Shown here piece after piece: positions 33,820-43,751 of a DNA stretch of 64,000 bases (position 1 is the first letter of the stretch; the number at the start of each line of letters is the position of its first letter). The stretch is from Ectobacillus panaciterrae DSM 19096 (lineage in GTDB: Bacteria > Bacillota > Bacilli > Bacillales > Bacillaceae_G): positions 1 through 64,000 of the forward strand of contig NZ_AUMR01000034.1 in NCBI RefSeq assembly GCF_000430785.1, in the 5' to 3' direction. Below the pieces are notes generated by a model. That model was given only the letters and a program-made list of their open reading frames with translations. It searched no databases and was not told where the DNA came from. The position numbers and the translations under genes are program-made.

Positions 33820-35835
33820 TTATTTTTTATTTATTGCCCTTATAGAGGTGACTATCATATATAATTCAGGAAAATTCTTTTTAAATATACTTATTTTTTC
33901 CTCGTGTGTCAACTCTATATTATTAATATGATTTTCAAAAAAGTAGTTCATAAAGTGTGTCACCCACCCATCAGTTTTTCCATTCTTTACTTGAGCTATT
34001 TTCTCGAATATATCTTTTACACTTTGGTCACTGATATTATCAATCTTACCTATCCATTCATTAACAGTAGCTAGATTATCAAATTTTCCATCATTGATTA
34101 ACCTTAATACTGTTGTCTTATATGCTATAGAAGTTTGTTGGTTATAAATGTCGTCAATTATTTGTTTTTCAGCTACTTTTTCCTTAGAATATTTAAGCCA
34201 ATTAAACACAATTTCTTGGTTTGTTCTATTTATCAAAGCACCCTCAATAGTAGTGAAAACAGGAAAAATATTATATTCCAATGAATAGTTTCTTATTAAA
34301 TTCCTTAATAGATTAAAGTAATCGCTTCTCCCGGTAATATAGCCCCAATTATTATCGAAGTAAAATTGACTTTTATCAATTATTCCATTAATCCTTTTTC
34401 TAGTGTTATATGTTTTTTCTCTTTTGTTTCCATAATATAAAATTTCTTTCTTTTCATAATCATTGTCTTTTAAAGGATTAATAAACTTATGTCCTTTTTT
34501 AATTGTAAATTTAGAGTTGCTTTTATCGTATTTTAAAATTTGGTCTAGATCTATTAACATCAGATAAGGAATGCTTATGTTTTTCTCATGTGGATGTATA
34601 ATTTTTAATTTAACGCTATTGTTCCCGAATGGATAGAATTCAACTTTCTTTAAGAAAGGGAATAGGGTAAGTAAGTTTTGGTTTGAGAACAATTCTATTT
34701 CTGTAGGGCCTTCTACAAAAACGATACTTTTAGCAAAATAGTAACTTGCTTCTTGTTCTGTAATAATATTTAATTCTCGATTATCAGTAAATCCTTTCAT
34801 TCTTTTTAATTTCGAATATTTATTATCTATTGAAATGTGGAATAAGTGTACATTAGAATTATCCGCCATTAAGTTTTTTATTATCCTAGAGGAATGTGTA
34901 GAAAGTAATATTTTTATATGATCACTTTTTTTGAAAAAGATATCTACCATTTCGTCTAAGTATCTAGGATGTAAACCAATTTCTGGCTCATCAATAATAA
35001 TAGTAGGTTCCTTTATCTTCCTATCGGATATTTTAGATATTAAATTTATAAGAAGTTTTAAATAGTTAAAAGAATTCATTCCATCTGAAAAATATTCGAG
35101 ATTTTCAAACTTATGTTTAAAACTATTTCCACCAAGCTGCAGTTGATAGATATTTGCAAATTTTTGATTAGAATTAAATGATTTAATCTCAATGTCGTTA
35201 TTCTGAAATTCAGTTTCAATATAGCTTAGGATTGTAGAGTATCTTTCACCGAATGCTTTTTTGAAACATTCCTCTAAATCATTTTTATATGAAGTGTTTT
35301 CTGTAACACCAGTTTTACTTAATTCCCCTATAATTTCCCATAATTCGTCCCAATTTATTAAGTTAAGGTGTCTGGTTTGAGAAAAATAGATTGGAAAGAT
35401 ATTTTTTAAGAATGCTCTTATCTCATATGAAACATTCCATTTTTGTATACCATTTTTATCTTGGTTTAATGTTATTTTAATATCACCATTAGAGTCGCTA
35501 TGCTCTTTATAAATATTCTTAATTTTTTTGAAAATTGGGTTTAATTTGTAATTATAGATATCATTTCGTTCAGAGTGACTTTCAGCAATTTTTATTAATC
35601 TGGAAAAATCATAAAAAAATGTTATTTCAAACGATTGAATATAAGGATTTTCTTTATCATACAAACTATCATCAATATTTTTATCAGTTAAATTATCATA
35701 AAAATATTTAATTGATTTCATGATATTAGTTTTTCCCGATCCATTCTCACCGAGCAAACAACTTATATGATTAAACGAAATTTGCAGATTTTTTATAGAT
35801 TTACAATTTCTTATTTCTATTCTATTTATAGGCAT
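33820..35835 (-). CDS. OLD-family ATPase-TOPRIM nuclease, retron effector
   Basis: 671 aa from ATG with GAGG upstream. Walker A GENGSGKT (~29-36); YFSDGMNSFNYLKLL marks the ABC signature region; PTIIIDEPEIGLHPRYL is Walker B and D-loop; STHSSRII supplies the switch His. The C-terminal half has the TOPRIM signature IVFVEGPTEIELF and LMLIDLDQIL. OLD nucleases cleave DNA and serve as effectors in retrons such as Eco8. As the toxic partner it would be held in check by the RT-msDNA complex. AT-rich like the RT. Confidence 0.85.
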   Translation of the reverse strand: MPINRIEIRNCKSIKNLQISFNHISCLLGENGSGKTNIMKSIKYFYDNLTDKNIDDSLYDKENPYIQSFEITFFYDFSRLIKIAESHSERNDIYNYKLNPIFKKIKNIYKEHSDSNGDIKITLNQDKNGIQKWNVSYEIRAFLKNIFPIYFSQTRHLNLINWDELWEIIGELSKTGVTENTSYKNDLEECFKKAFGERYSTILSYIETEFQNNDIEIKSFNSNQKFANIYQLQLGGNSFKHKFENLEYFSDGMNSFNYLKLLINLISKISDRKIKEPTIIIDEPEIGLHPRYLDEMVDIFFKKSDHIKILLSTHSSRIIKNLMADNSNVHLFHISIDNKYSKLKRMKGFTDNRELNIITEQEASYYFAKSIVFVEGPTEIELFSNQNLLTLFPFLKKVEFYPFGNNSVKLKIIHPHEKNISIPYLMLIDLDQILKYDKSNSKFTIKKGHKFINPLKDNDYEKKEILYYGNKREKTYNTRKRINGIIDKSQFYFDNNWGYITGRSDYFNLLRNLIRNYSLEYNIFPVFTTIEGALINRTNQEIVFNWLKYSKEKVAEKQIIDDIYNQQTSIAYKTTVLRLINDGKFDNLATVNEWIGKIDNISDQSVKDIFEKIAQVKNGKTDGWVTHFMNYFFENHINNIELTHEEKISIFKKNFPELYMIVTSIRAINKK

Positions 35836-36432
35836 TTTGAACCTCGCATAATTATTTTTCTATAATTCAATATAGGTGACTTTCATAATTCCCCATCTTT
35901 TATTTATTCCACCTCCTTAATAAAATCATTTGGTCACTATCTTAGTGTTGTAGAAATGTTAACAATAGAGGTGATAGTAGGTTTTCTTTTTCCTCTTTAA
36001 AGTATACTGATATATGTACGATTCAATTTATGCAATACGAGAAGCTTTTCCTGTGAGTATCTCTATGTTTACGTAAAACTAAACTAAAAGCTTCTTCAAC
36101 TTCTATATGATTCACTCCTAATGATAAATTTCCAATAGGGAGACAATTAGTCTACAAGCTATAGTCGCCAGTATATATTATAAATAATTATCCCTCAGAT
36201 GTAATCTGTGGATTTGAGTCAATTTTCATCTTGAAATAGTAAGTCCTTTTAGTAATAAGACTGAGAAGAATATGCAGTTATAGGACAAGAATATAGATTG
36301 TTGATTTGGGAACGCAAGATAATCTAATCTTCACATAAAAGCATTAGTTTTTTTCTATTATAACCCATTATCTCCATAACTATTTGAGGGATTGTTTAGA
36401 TGGGAAATTTAGATTAGGAAAGAGGTGCGAAA
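35836..36432. other. Intergenic region, no gene seen
   Basis: AT-rich spacer upstream of the retron operon. It must contain the retron promoter, but no clear -35/-10 pair stands out. Confidence 0.4.
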
Positions 36433-36878
36433 ATGAATGATTATAAAATGTTTGCTGATTGGATTCGTGAATCAAAGAATATAGTATTTTTGACTGGGGC
36501 AGGAATGAGTACTGCTTCAGGAATTCCAGACTTCCGATCTACAGGAAGGCTATGAAAATATGGAGTAAGACGTGAGGATTATATCTCACGTTCTTTTTTT
36601 ACCGGAAACCAAAAGAATTTTGGAAAAAGTATAAAGAGATATTTCAAATCAAGTTGTTAGGAGAGTATAGACCGAATGAAGGACATATATTCCTTGCAGA
36701 GTTTGAAAAGCAGGGGAAAGTTGTTACAGTCTTAACACAAAACGTTGATGGATTACATCAGGAGGCGGTTAGTGAATATATAATAAATCCGTTTATAGAG
36801 ATATTTAAAGGGAACGTGGACAAAGCATACGATTGTATTAAACGAGTCTGCCTTTCAAGAGAAGAATTAAGTTCTTAG
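36433..36878 (+). pseudogene. Sirtuin (SIR2 family) pseudogene
   Basis: ATG 36433 (AGAGGTG upstream) gives MNDYKMFADWIRESKNIVF, then LTGAGMSTASGIPDFRSTG, the NAD-binding signature. It stops at 36555; one frame over it resumes DYISRSFFYRKPKEFWKKY and TQNVDGLHQEA, the next sirtuin motif. After that the zinc-binding and C-terminal half is missing. A frameshift plus a deletion make it non-functional. Sirtuins feature in several NAD-depleting defence systems and the neighbours here are defence genes. Confidence 0.8.
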
Positions 36879-37692
36879 AGATTCGATGTCACCTCTATTC
36901 CTTATACTCTTAGTAATTGTTAATTCAGTCATGCACAAAGCAAAGACGTTTTTAGCTCTGCTATCTTTTTGATACATATCGAAATTAGAGGATAGTGTAG
37001 ATCATTCATTAAAACTCACACAAATAACGTAACTGTTGATCCCAAAAGAGCCCTTTAATGAATATATAAGAATGAATAGGCGTAGGATTTGCAGGGGATG
37101 AGGCGACTCATCCTTTTTGCTTGTATAGGGGGGCTATTTTCGACATTTCATACCTTTTTCACTGTGAAAAGGGTTGGTAGCACCCTAACTCACACGCTGT
37201 GTATTAGAATTCTCAATTCAAGACGGAAATTTAATGCTCCTACAGTTAGAAAAAGGCTCTATTCTACAGTGTTTATATTATGGAGTTTGAAACATTGTTA
37301 AGGTTTTTAGTTTCAAAGCTAAATGATTGGAATACTCTCTTAAATCATGTTATTAGTCCCCATACTTCAGAGACTTCCTTTAAAGGTATCTTCATACTTG
37401 CAAATACTTTATAGGAGAGAGCAGCTATAAAACTGCTCTCATTCATTAATATTAAGGAGCTGATGAAGATAAATATCGAGCAACTAAATTTACTTGAAAA
37501 GTTTTGTTAGTTTACGATACGAATTGAAGTAAACCATTACGATTATCATAGACAATAATGTCTACAGGGAGGGGGATTATTAATTCATTTTCAATATAAG
37601 GGAATGAAATTTTATTTTGTTTTATATATAATAATATTAAAATAAAATGTTGTTATTAAGAATATTGAGCTTAAAGGTGGAATTAAGGAGAT
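36879..37692. other. Long spacer without a supported gene
   Basis: Contains one hairpin, GAGAGCAG/CTGCTCTC at 37417-37440. The only longer frame (37089-37301) is compositionally unconvincing. Probably decayed DNA. Confidence 0.4.
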
Positions 37693-38454
37693 ATGGAAAT
37701 ATTCATAGTTATATTTTTTCTTCTTTTATTTGTCATGATTGGGATTACGATTTATCGCTCAAAAAACTTTTATAAAATTAAAGGTAGAGCCGGAGAAAAG
37801 AAAATTCAGAACCATTTATCCAAATTAAACAAAGATGAATATATTGTAATGTACGATTTGACTATCCAAACAGAAAGAGGAAAAACTACACAAATTGATC
37901 ATTTAGTCATATCTAGGGCAGGAATCTTTGTTATTGAGACAAAGAACTATGATGGCTGGATATTAGGAAATGAAAAAGACCCGAAATGGACTCAAATGAT
38001 TTATACAAGGAAAGTTAGATTTTATAATCCAATTTGGCAAAATTATGGTCACATTAAAGCTATAGAGCATTTGTTAAATCCGCAGCATGTTCCTGTTGTT
38101 TCGATAGTAGCATTTGGCTCAGGAAGTACTTTGAAAATGATTAACGTTACTTCTAATAACGTGCATGTTTTGTATTTTAATGATGTGATTAAGTGTATTA
38201 ATACATACAAGGAACGTGTTCTTTCACTTACTCAAATGAATGCGATTTATGGAATAATCAAAAGAGCAAATATAACTGATAAAAAGATAAAAGAGAAACA
38301 CATAGAAACCATTATAAACAGTAAGAAAGAAGCAGAATTTAAAGTTAGAAATCATATTTGTCCTAGATGCAACGGGAAATTAGTACAGCGCACAGGTTCA
38401 AGAGGGACTTTTTTAGGTTGTAGTAACTATCCTTCTTGTCGGTATACAGCATGA
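37693..38454 (+). CDS. NERD-domain nuclease-like protein with C-terminal zinc finger
   Basis: 253 aa. An N-terminal membrane segment (IFIVIFFLLLFVMIGITIY) precedes the NERD domain: KGRAGEKKIQNHL, TQIDHLVISRAGIFVIETKN and YDGWI, with the D...ExK nuclease residues in place. The C-terminus CPRCNGKLVQRTG ... FLGCSNYPSC is a topoisomerase I-type four-cysteine zinc finger. NERD proteins are predicted DNA-processing nucleases, here anchored to the membrane. AAGGAG lies unusually close to the ATG; AAGGTGG further upstream may be the real RBS. Confidence 0.85.
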   Translation: MEIFIVIFFLLLFVMIGITIYRSKNFYKIKGRAGEKKIQNHLSKLNKDEYIVMYDLTIQTERGKTTQIDHLVISRAGIFVIETKNYDGWILGNEKDPKWTQMIYTRKVRFYNPIWQNYGHIKAIEHLLNPQHVPVVSIVAFGSGSTLKMINVTSNNVHVLYFNDVIKCINTYKERVLSLTQMNAIYGIIKRANITDKKIKEKHIETIINSKKEAEFKVRNHICPRCNGKLVQRTGSRGTFLGCSNYPSCRYTA

Positions 38455-38550
38455 GTTATTTTAGAGGTGATCTTCGTAGGGGAGGATATTTTTAGTACGA
38501 TCTAGATGTAAGATAATTTTCTTTAACTAGCGGACAAGATAGTTGAATAA

Positions 38551-38658
38551 AGGGTCCTGCAGGATAATGATGATTTGATGATTCCTCAAATCTCTTGGGA
38601 AATTCAGAATAAAAGGGTTAAAACTATTGAAGATATTAAGAAGCGGTATTCTGAATAA
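38551..38658 (+). pseudogene. 3' fragment of an unknown gene
   Basis: A 35-codon frame open from 38551 reads DDLMIPQISWEIQNKRVKT and ends KKRYSE. No start is present. Family not recognised. Confidence 0.35.
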
Positions 38659-38727
38659 CCTTTACCTAATTAAGGTATTAAAAGGAAGTGTACGGGCAAT
38701 AGCCGTAACGGACACAGTAAGAAGACT

Positions 38728-39652
38728 GTGAAAAAGAAGTTTGGTAACACAGATTTACAGGTTCCCAGAGATCGTAACGGTGAGTATGAGACTCACATCA
38801 TCAAGAAGTATGAGACCACTGTCAATGGCCTGGAGGACCAAATTATCGCTCTCTATTCCAAAGGTATGTCCACGCGGGATATTGAGGATCACATGAAAGA
38901 TCTCTACGGGATTGATGTGTCTCCAACTCTAGTTAGTAAGGTGACCGATAAGATTATGCCGTCTATTATCGAGTGGCAGTCCCGTCCGTTAGACCGTGTC
39001 TATCCAATTGTCTTTCTTGATGCCATTCACTTTAAGGTACGCAAGGAGAACCGCATCATCAGTAAGGCTGCTTATAGTGTACTGGGCCATTAGTGTGTCG
39101 GGTCACAAGGAGATATTGGGCATTTGGATTGGTGAGAATGAGAGTGCCAGCTTCTGGCTTGGCGTGTGCACAGACTTGAAAAATCGAGGAGTCGAAGACA
39201 TCCTGATCGCCTGTAAGGGCGGGCTTTCTGACTTCTCTGAGGCCATTCTTTCTGTATTCCCACAGACGAATATTCAACTCTGTGTCATTCATCAAATCCG
39301 GAACTCTATGAAGTATGTCACGTTTACAGATCAGAAGGTGATGATGGTCGACTCGAAGCGTGTGTACCAAGCTCTTACACTGGAAGAGGCGGAGCTTGCC
39401 TTCTCTGACTTTCGGGATAAGTGGAGCACAAAGTATCCTCTCGTCGTCCGTTATTGGGAGAACAACTGGCTGGAACTCACGTCTTACTTCAGCTATCCGG
39501 CTGAGATTCGCAAGCTGATTTATACAACGAATACGATTGAGGGCTATCATAGACAGCTTAGAAAAGTCACGAAAACGAAGACAGCTTATCCATCTGATGA
39601 CGCTCTTCGTAAGATTATCTACTTAGCTACCATAGAAATTTCGAAGAAGTGA
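38728..39652 (+). pseudogene. IS256-family transposase, frameshifted and truncated
   Basis: The first frame (38728-39093) carries the mutator-type N-terminal part (LYSKGMSTRDIEDHMKDLYG, then YPIVFLDAIHFKVR with the first catalytic Asp). After a frameshift near 39070-39090 the second frame continues to 39652 (AYSVLGH/SVSGHKEILGIWIGENE, ILIACKGGLSDFSEAI, QLCVIHQIRNS, TTNTIEGYHRQLRK). The C-terminus degenerates after ATIEISKK. Both ends are incomplete, so the element is dead. A TTTACACAAAAATATTTACG end-like sequence lies near 39895. Confidence 0.85.
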
Positions 39653-39982
39653 ACTATGCCTCTGCGAAGCTGGAAAGAATGTATATCGCAACTCGCAATC
39701 TATTTTGGGGACAGATTAGAAACCGAACTCTCTTCCTGATGTTTGCGAAGTCCGGCTTGACATGGAGCCTCTGCAGGCATGATGCTTGGCGATTGGGCGA
39801 TCCCTTTGAAAAGACAAGGCATCGCCTGGCTCGCCAGCCTATCATACCTGCCACTCCATGTAAAGCCGGTTGCTGTAATTTAGCTGGAACCCCATTTACA
39901 CAAAAATATTTACGCTCCCTTAGGCCATGTTGTAGAAGAGGCATCAGAATGGAAATGGGTTCCTGTAACTGCATAAATTACG

Positions 39983-40021
39983 AAAATAAGCTGATCCTTT
40001 TGATTAGGATCAGCTTATTTT
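39983..40021 (-). terminator. 15-bp perfect terminator of folE2
   Basis: AAAATAAGCTGATCC and GGATCAGCTTATTTT around a 9-nt loop, abutting the folE2 stop. Likely bidirectional. Between 39653 and 39982 I see only IS256 debris. Confidence 0.85.
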
Positions 40022-40915
40022 TTATTTACTGAATGTAAGAAATGCTACTGCATCATGTAAATGAATAGACTCCTCATTCCTACATTCTACTGTAAAAGAT
40101 GTTATCCATTCTATTTCATAAAGGTCAGCTGCCACGAGACGCACCATATCCTCTACAAAACGAGGGTTTTCGTATGCCTGTTCCGTAACTATTTTTTCGT
40201 CCGGCCTCTTTAATATAGGATGAACACATGCACTTGCATTTGATTCGGCTGCATCTAATAAAGCTTTTTTCCAATCTTGTTCTTCGTCATAATCATCCGA
40301 AAGACGAACTTTCATAGTGACATAGCCACGCTGGTTATGCGCACTATACTCACTAATTTCTTTAGAACACGGGCATAAAGTAGTAATTCCACATATCAGG
40401 GTTACGTCGTTTGTAAATCCAGTCTCTTGACTATATGAAATGCATATTCTGACAGTTGCATGATTTAATCCAGTTAGACCAGAAGACGGGCCTTTGCGTT
40501 CATAAAACCAAGGAAATTCCACTTCTAGTTTTGCCTCTACTTGCTCTAACCTTTCTGACAGCTCTTTCACAAAGTCACGTAATATAGGAAGATCTAGCGT
40601 GAATCCTTGTTGCCGATACTTCTCAAGTTGTTCTGTAAATCTGCTCATATTAGTTCCCTTATGATTATATGGAATACTAGATGTTAAAGTAAAGGTGGCA
40701 ACAGTCGTTTGTTGCGTTGGAGACAACGCGCTATGTACATTAACTGGCATTTTTACATTGCTAATACCAACCTGGTTTAAAGAAAACAAGAAATTATTTT
40801 TCTTATTTTGTAAATCGGACATCTCATGCTTTTGTGTAGGTTTTGTCTTAGAACCTGGAGTAACTGAGCCGAAAAGAATATGTCGCTCAGCTTTGGATGG
40901 TAGTTGAATATCCAT
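40022..40915 (-). CDS. folE2: GTP cyclohydrolase IB (FolE2)
   Basis: 297 aa, the normal length. Motifs are VEFPWFYERKGPSSGLTGLN and CPCSKEISEYSAHNQRG, the family's catalytic/metal-binding signature. It makes 7,8-dihydroneopterin triphosphate from GTP for folate and queuosine synthesis, without depending strictly on zinc. Bacilli commonly use FolE2 when zinc is short, under Zur. A Fur/Zur-type gene lies 125 bp upstream on the same strand, which suits that role. No perfect Zur box was spotted between them. Confidence 0.9.
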   Translation of the reverse strand: MDIQLPSKAERHILFGSVTPGSKTKPTQKHEMSDLQNKKNNFLFSLNQVGISNVKMPVNVHSALSPTQQTTVATFTLTSSIPYNHKGTNMSRFTEQLEKYRQQGFTLDLPILRDFVKELSERLEQVEAKLEVEFPWFYERKGPSSGLTGLNHATVRICISYSQETGFTNDVTLICGITTLCPCSKEISEYSAHNQRGYVTMKVRLSDDYDEEQDWKKALLDAAESNASACVHPILKRPDEKIVTEQAYENPRFVEDMVRLVAADLYEIEWITSFTVECRNEESIHLHDAVAFLTFSK

Positions 40916-41040
40916 AATTTCACCCTATCTATACCTTTCTTTACAAGTCATATTTCATACTGTCTGACATTTATCTTTACTATGTTTAAGACAGTCATTT
41001 TTATATATATAAACTCTTGAGTATAGTATATTAGGTAGTC

Positions 41041-41457
41041 CTATATACAAGAGTTACAATAACCATAAATCTCGAATCGATGCTCAACAACTGGAAAATC
41101 ATCAAAAACTGTATCAATAAATTCCATAGGACACTTATCTAATATCTTTGTCTTTCCACAAGAAAGACCAACAAGATGGTGGTGATGATGCTGATGACAA
41201 ACAAGACGAAATTTGCTCCCCTTCTCACCAAATTCTCTTTTCTCAATTATGCCTTTCTCCAAGAAAAGAGCTAAAGTACGATAAATGGTATCCAATCTTA
41301 CATTAGGATATTCCTTCTGTATCTCTATATAAAGAGCCTTAGCAGTTATAAATGTATCTTGATTTGCAATTAATACTTCTATTATCCTTCTTCGTTTACT
41401 TGTGAATTTATAACCAGCTTCTTTTAAGTGTGTTAAAATGTTTTCTACTGAGTCCAT
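41041..41457 (-). CDS. zur: Fur-family regulator, probably Zur
   Basis: 138 aa. Winged helix NVRLDTIYRTLALFLEKGII; a His-rich metal site HQHHHHHLVGLSCGKTK; C-terminal YGYCNSC (CxxC) for the structural zinc. The usual first CxxC is altered to a single Cys before the loop and another at KCP. The adjacent folE2 points to zinc rather than iron or peroxide sensing. The regulator subtype is inferred from context. Confidence 0.75.
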   Translation of the reverse strand: MDSVENILTHLKEAGYKFTSKRRRIIEVLIANQDTFITAKALYIEIQKEYPNVRLDTIYRTLALFLEKGIIEKREFGEKGSKFRLVCHQHHHHHLVGLSCGKTKILDKCPMEFIDTVFDDFPVVEHRFEIYGYCNSCI

Positions 41458-41600
41458 GTTCTTTGCTCTCCTTTCCCAAATCTACTGATTATAAACTTGT
41501 CAGATGAATATACGTATATCCATGTAGTATCTATTATAACTAGACAATAATTTTTTGTAAAACGAAATCATTATTATTTTCATGAATGTGTTGTAGAAAC

Positions 41601-41655
41601 GGTTCTGGTGCAAAAACTTCAAGATAATTGCAATTAATCTTTGAATATTGGACTT
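41601..41655 (+). mobile_element. Solo end of an IS6-type element
   Basis: About 55 bp starting GGTTCTGGTGCAAAAACTTC match the end of the intact IS6 element (right end, 53587 reading inward) with few changes. No transposase is attached. Confidence 0.75.
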
Positions 41656-41660
41656 GTTAT

Positions 41661-41700
41661 AAAAAGAAGTTCTTGATGAATAGATCAAGAACTTCTTTTT
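41661..41700. terminator. 17-bp perfect terminator
   Basis: AAAAAGAAGTTCTTGAT and ATCAAGAACTTCTTTTT around a 6-nt loop. Confidence 0.8.
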
Positions 41701-41769
41701 ATTAATTCACATTACTTTTAATTAACCATTCTACTTCCGTTAATTCTAACTTTTGACACTGGAAATGAA

Positions 41770-41808
41770 AAATCCCTTCAGATCAGAATACAAAATTTGA
41801 AGGGATTT
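41770..41808. terminator. 11-bp perfect hairpin
   Basis: AAATCCCTTCA and TGAAGGGATTT. It is followed by ACATAATCAGTGTTATCGGG, a string that recurs at 58182-58201 beside another gene end and may be the end of an unrecognised element. Confidence 0.6.
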
Positions 41809-41872
41809 CTTGTTCACATAATCAGTGTTATCGGGAGTTGATTTGATTAAAGATTAATTAGGGGTCCTGACG

Positions 41873-41981
41873 CATGCCCATCAAATTAAGAATTTGTAAT
41901 CACCCCAAAACGAAGATTTTGTGCAAATTGCTCAATTTTATCGTTTTGGGATAGTTTGTTTTTATTAGGTTGATGGGTATG
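41873..41981. repeat. IS231-type miniature element nested at the cassette's left end
   Basis: Besides the shared left end there is an internal right end, TTGATGGGTATG, closing at 41981, and the subterminal pair CACCCCAAAACGA/TCGTTTTGGG. It is thus a complete 109-bp MITE forming the left end of the larger cassette; relatives of it lie at 315-433. Confidence 0.65.
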
Positions 41982-41998
41982 CGGCGGTACCCCTTAAA

Positions 41999-42286
41999 GA
42001 ACTATGTTTAGGCACGCAGCAACTCGAAGCGGTTCAAGCATTTTTCGGCGCTCAACTGGGGCTGGACGTCTTGGTGGGGCGTCACGCGGAGGCGTTGTTT
42101 CGGGCCGGGACATCGGTGCTTTCTTTTCGGAAAGACGATTCAGCAGCAAAAGCGTTCTATCATGCACAGTCCATGCTTCGCCGACGCTGTTCGAATAGCC
42201 CGGTCAGTTATGATTATAAAAGAAGCATTCGGCTGCTGTTCGAGAAAAAAGTCCTTTACCTGGGCCTTAGTCCGGGAAAAATATAG
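41999..42286 (+). pseudogene. GC-rich gene fragment in the cassette
   Basis: An open frame reads GTQQLEAVQAFFGAQLGLD, VGRHAEALFRAGTSVLSFR and DSAAKAFYHAQSMLRRR to TAG at 42286. It has no start of its own. The composition is that of a real protein C-terminus, but I do not recognise it. Confidence 0.4.
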
Positions 42287-42389
42287 TCTTCGGGCGGATG
42301 GATTAATTTTCCTTCTCCCCTTATACTTACATTAAGAAGTTAAATAATAATTAATAATCAACTGGAAAAAATCAAGGGAGAGAAGGCAA

Positions 42390-43751
42390 TTGAAAAAAGT
42401 ATGGCGTTTCATCGTATATGTGTGCGTTCTCGTTCTGTTTGTGGGAGGAACCGGAGCGATCGGTTTCATGAGCACGATGCAAGAGGCTATGTCGGTTTAC
42501 GATAAGCCGGTCCCTACTTCTTTACAAAGCATTCAAGCTCCTGCCTATGATTCGAAAAAGCCGACAGTGGCCGTTATTTTGGCGAATGAAGTGACCGAGG
42601 TGTTCGATTTTCTCGTACCATACGAAATGTTCTCCATGACGAACTCGTACAATGTGTTTGCGGCAGCTCCCGACAAAAACATCAAATCGTTGACGGGCGG
42701 CCTTGATGTCGTACCGCATTACACTTTCGACGAGTTGGACAAATTGACGGGCAAAGGTCCGGATATAATCGTGATCCCTTTCATGCCGATTTTGGATGAG
42801 GCGAAATACAAGCCTGTCCGCGATTGGATAAGGAAACACTCCGGCAAGGAAACGACCTTGTTGTCCATCTGCAATGGGGCGGAAAATTTGGCGGATACCG
42901 GCCTGCTGAACGGGAAATCTGCGGCAACGCATTGGGGAGATATCGGCAGATTGGAAAAGAAATATACCGAGATTACCTGGAAAAGGGATCAGCGTTACGT
43001 GCCTGACGGCAACATGGTCTCCTCGGCCGGCCTGACTTCGGGGATCGATGCCACGCTGTACGTCATATCCCGGCAAATGGGAGAGCCGGCAGCGGAGAAA
43101 GTGGCGAAGGAAATGAATTACCCTTCCTACGATTTTGTTCAGCATCCGCAAATGGAGCCTTTCACGGCCGGATTGAGCGATATCGTCTATGTTTTGAACA
43201 ATGCGTTTCAATGGAGCAAGAAAAAGAACGGGGTCCTGCTGTATGACGGGGCCGACGAGCTGATGTTATCCTCGGCTTTTGACACGTACGGGGCTTCCGG
43301 CACGACGACAACATTGACGATATCAAGCAAACGCGAGCCAGTCGTTACCCGACACGGTCTGAATCTGATCGCCCGATATCAAATAGCGGATGCTCCGAAA
43401 CTCGACAAAATGATTTTGGTGGGGCCGGACGTTAAGACGCGCGCTGCGGGTGATATCCGCAACTGGAACGAGAACGGCGGAAAGGCTGAGCAGCTTTACC
43501 TGCACAGCGATGCGCCGGAGCGGTTCGCGATGGAGCCTGCGTTTGAAGATTTGGCGAAGCAGGAAGATATCTGGACGGCGAAATTCGCCGCCAAGCGGCT
43601 CGAGTACCGCGCCACAAGCCAGCTTAAGTTTGAAGGAGCGCCATTTTCATACGAAGCGTTCGGTATACCGATCGGTGTCGGCTTGTTGTCTCTGTTCGTC
43701 GTTTATTTGGCAGACAGACGTTTCGTAAGGAGAAAGACTGTTTCCGCATGA
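42390..43751 (+). CDS. Membrane-anchored DJ-1/PfpI-family protein (GlxA-like domain)
   Basis: TTG 42390 follows GGGAGAGAAGG; 453 aa. An N-terminal membrane segment (FIVYVCVLVLFVGGTGAIGF) is followed by a DJ-1/PfpI domain: PTVAVILANEVTEVFDFLVP, then LLSICNGAENLADTGLL with the nucleophile Cys in SICNGA and AATHW after it. The second half repeats the fold more loosely and a C-terminal helix (PIGVGLLSLFVVYLADRRF) gives a second anchor. Such domains resemble the N-terminal part of GlxA/FtrA AraC-type regulators. Function unknown. GC-rich codons differ from neighbours. Confidence 0.8.
   Translation: MKKVWRFIVYVCVLVLFVGGTGAIGFMSTMQEAMSVYDKPVPTSLQSIQAPAYDSKKPTVAVILANEVTEVFDFLVPYEMFSMTNSYNVFAAAPDKNIKSLTGGLDVVPHYTFDELDKLTGKGPDIIVIPFMPILDEAKYKPVRDWIRKHSGKETTLLSICNGAENLADTGLLNGKSAATHWGDIGRLEKKYTEITWKRDQRYVPDGNMVSSAGLTSGIDATLYVISRQMGEPAAEKVAKEMNYPSYDFVQHPQMEPFTAGLSDIVYVLNNAFQWSKKKNGVLLYDGADELMLSSAFDTYGASGTTTTLTISSKREPVVTRHGLNLIARYQIADAPKLDKMILVGPDVKTRAAGDIRNWNENGGKAEQLYLHSDAPERFAMEPAFEDLAKQEDIWTAKFAAKRLEYRATSQLKFEGAPFSYEAFGIPIGVGLLSLFVVYLADRRFVRRKTVSA

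Noticed and set aside
37089-37301. 70-aa frame in the spacer before the NERD gene
   Set aside because: No RBS, low-complexity hydrophobic/Arg composition and no neighbour relation; treated as noise in decayed DNA.
39654-40032. Frames of ~106 and ~127 aa on both strands after the IS256 fragment
   Set aside because: Neither shows protein-like composition over its length; they overlap IS256 debris and lack ribosome sites.
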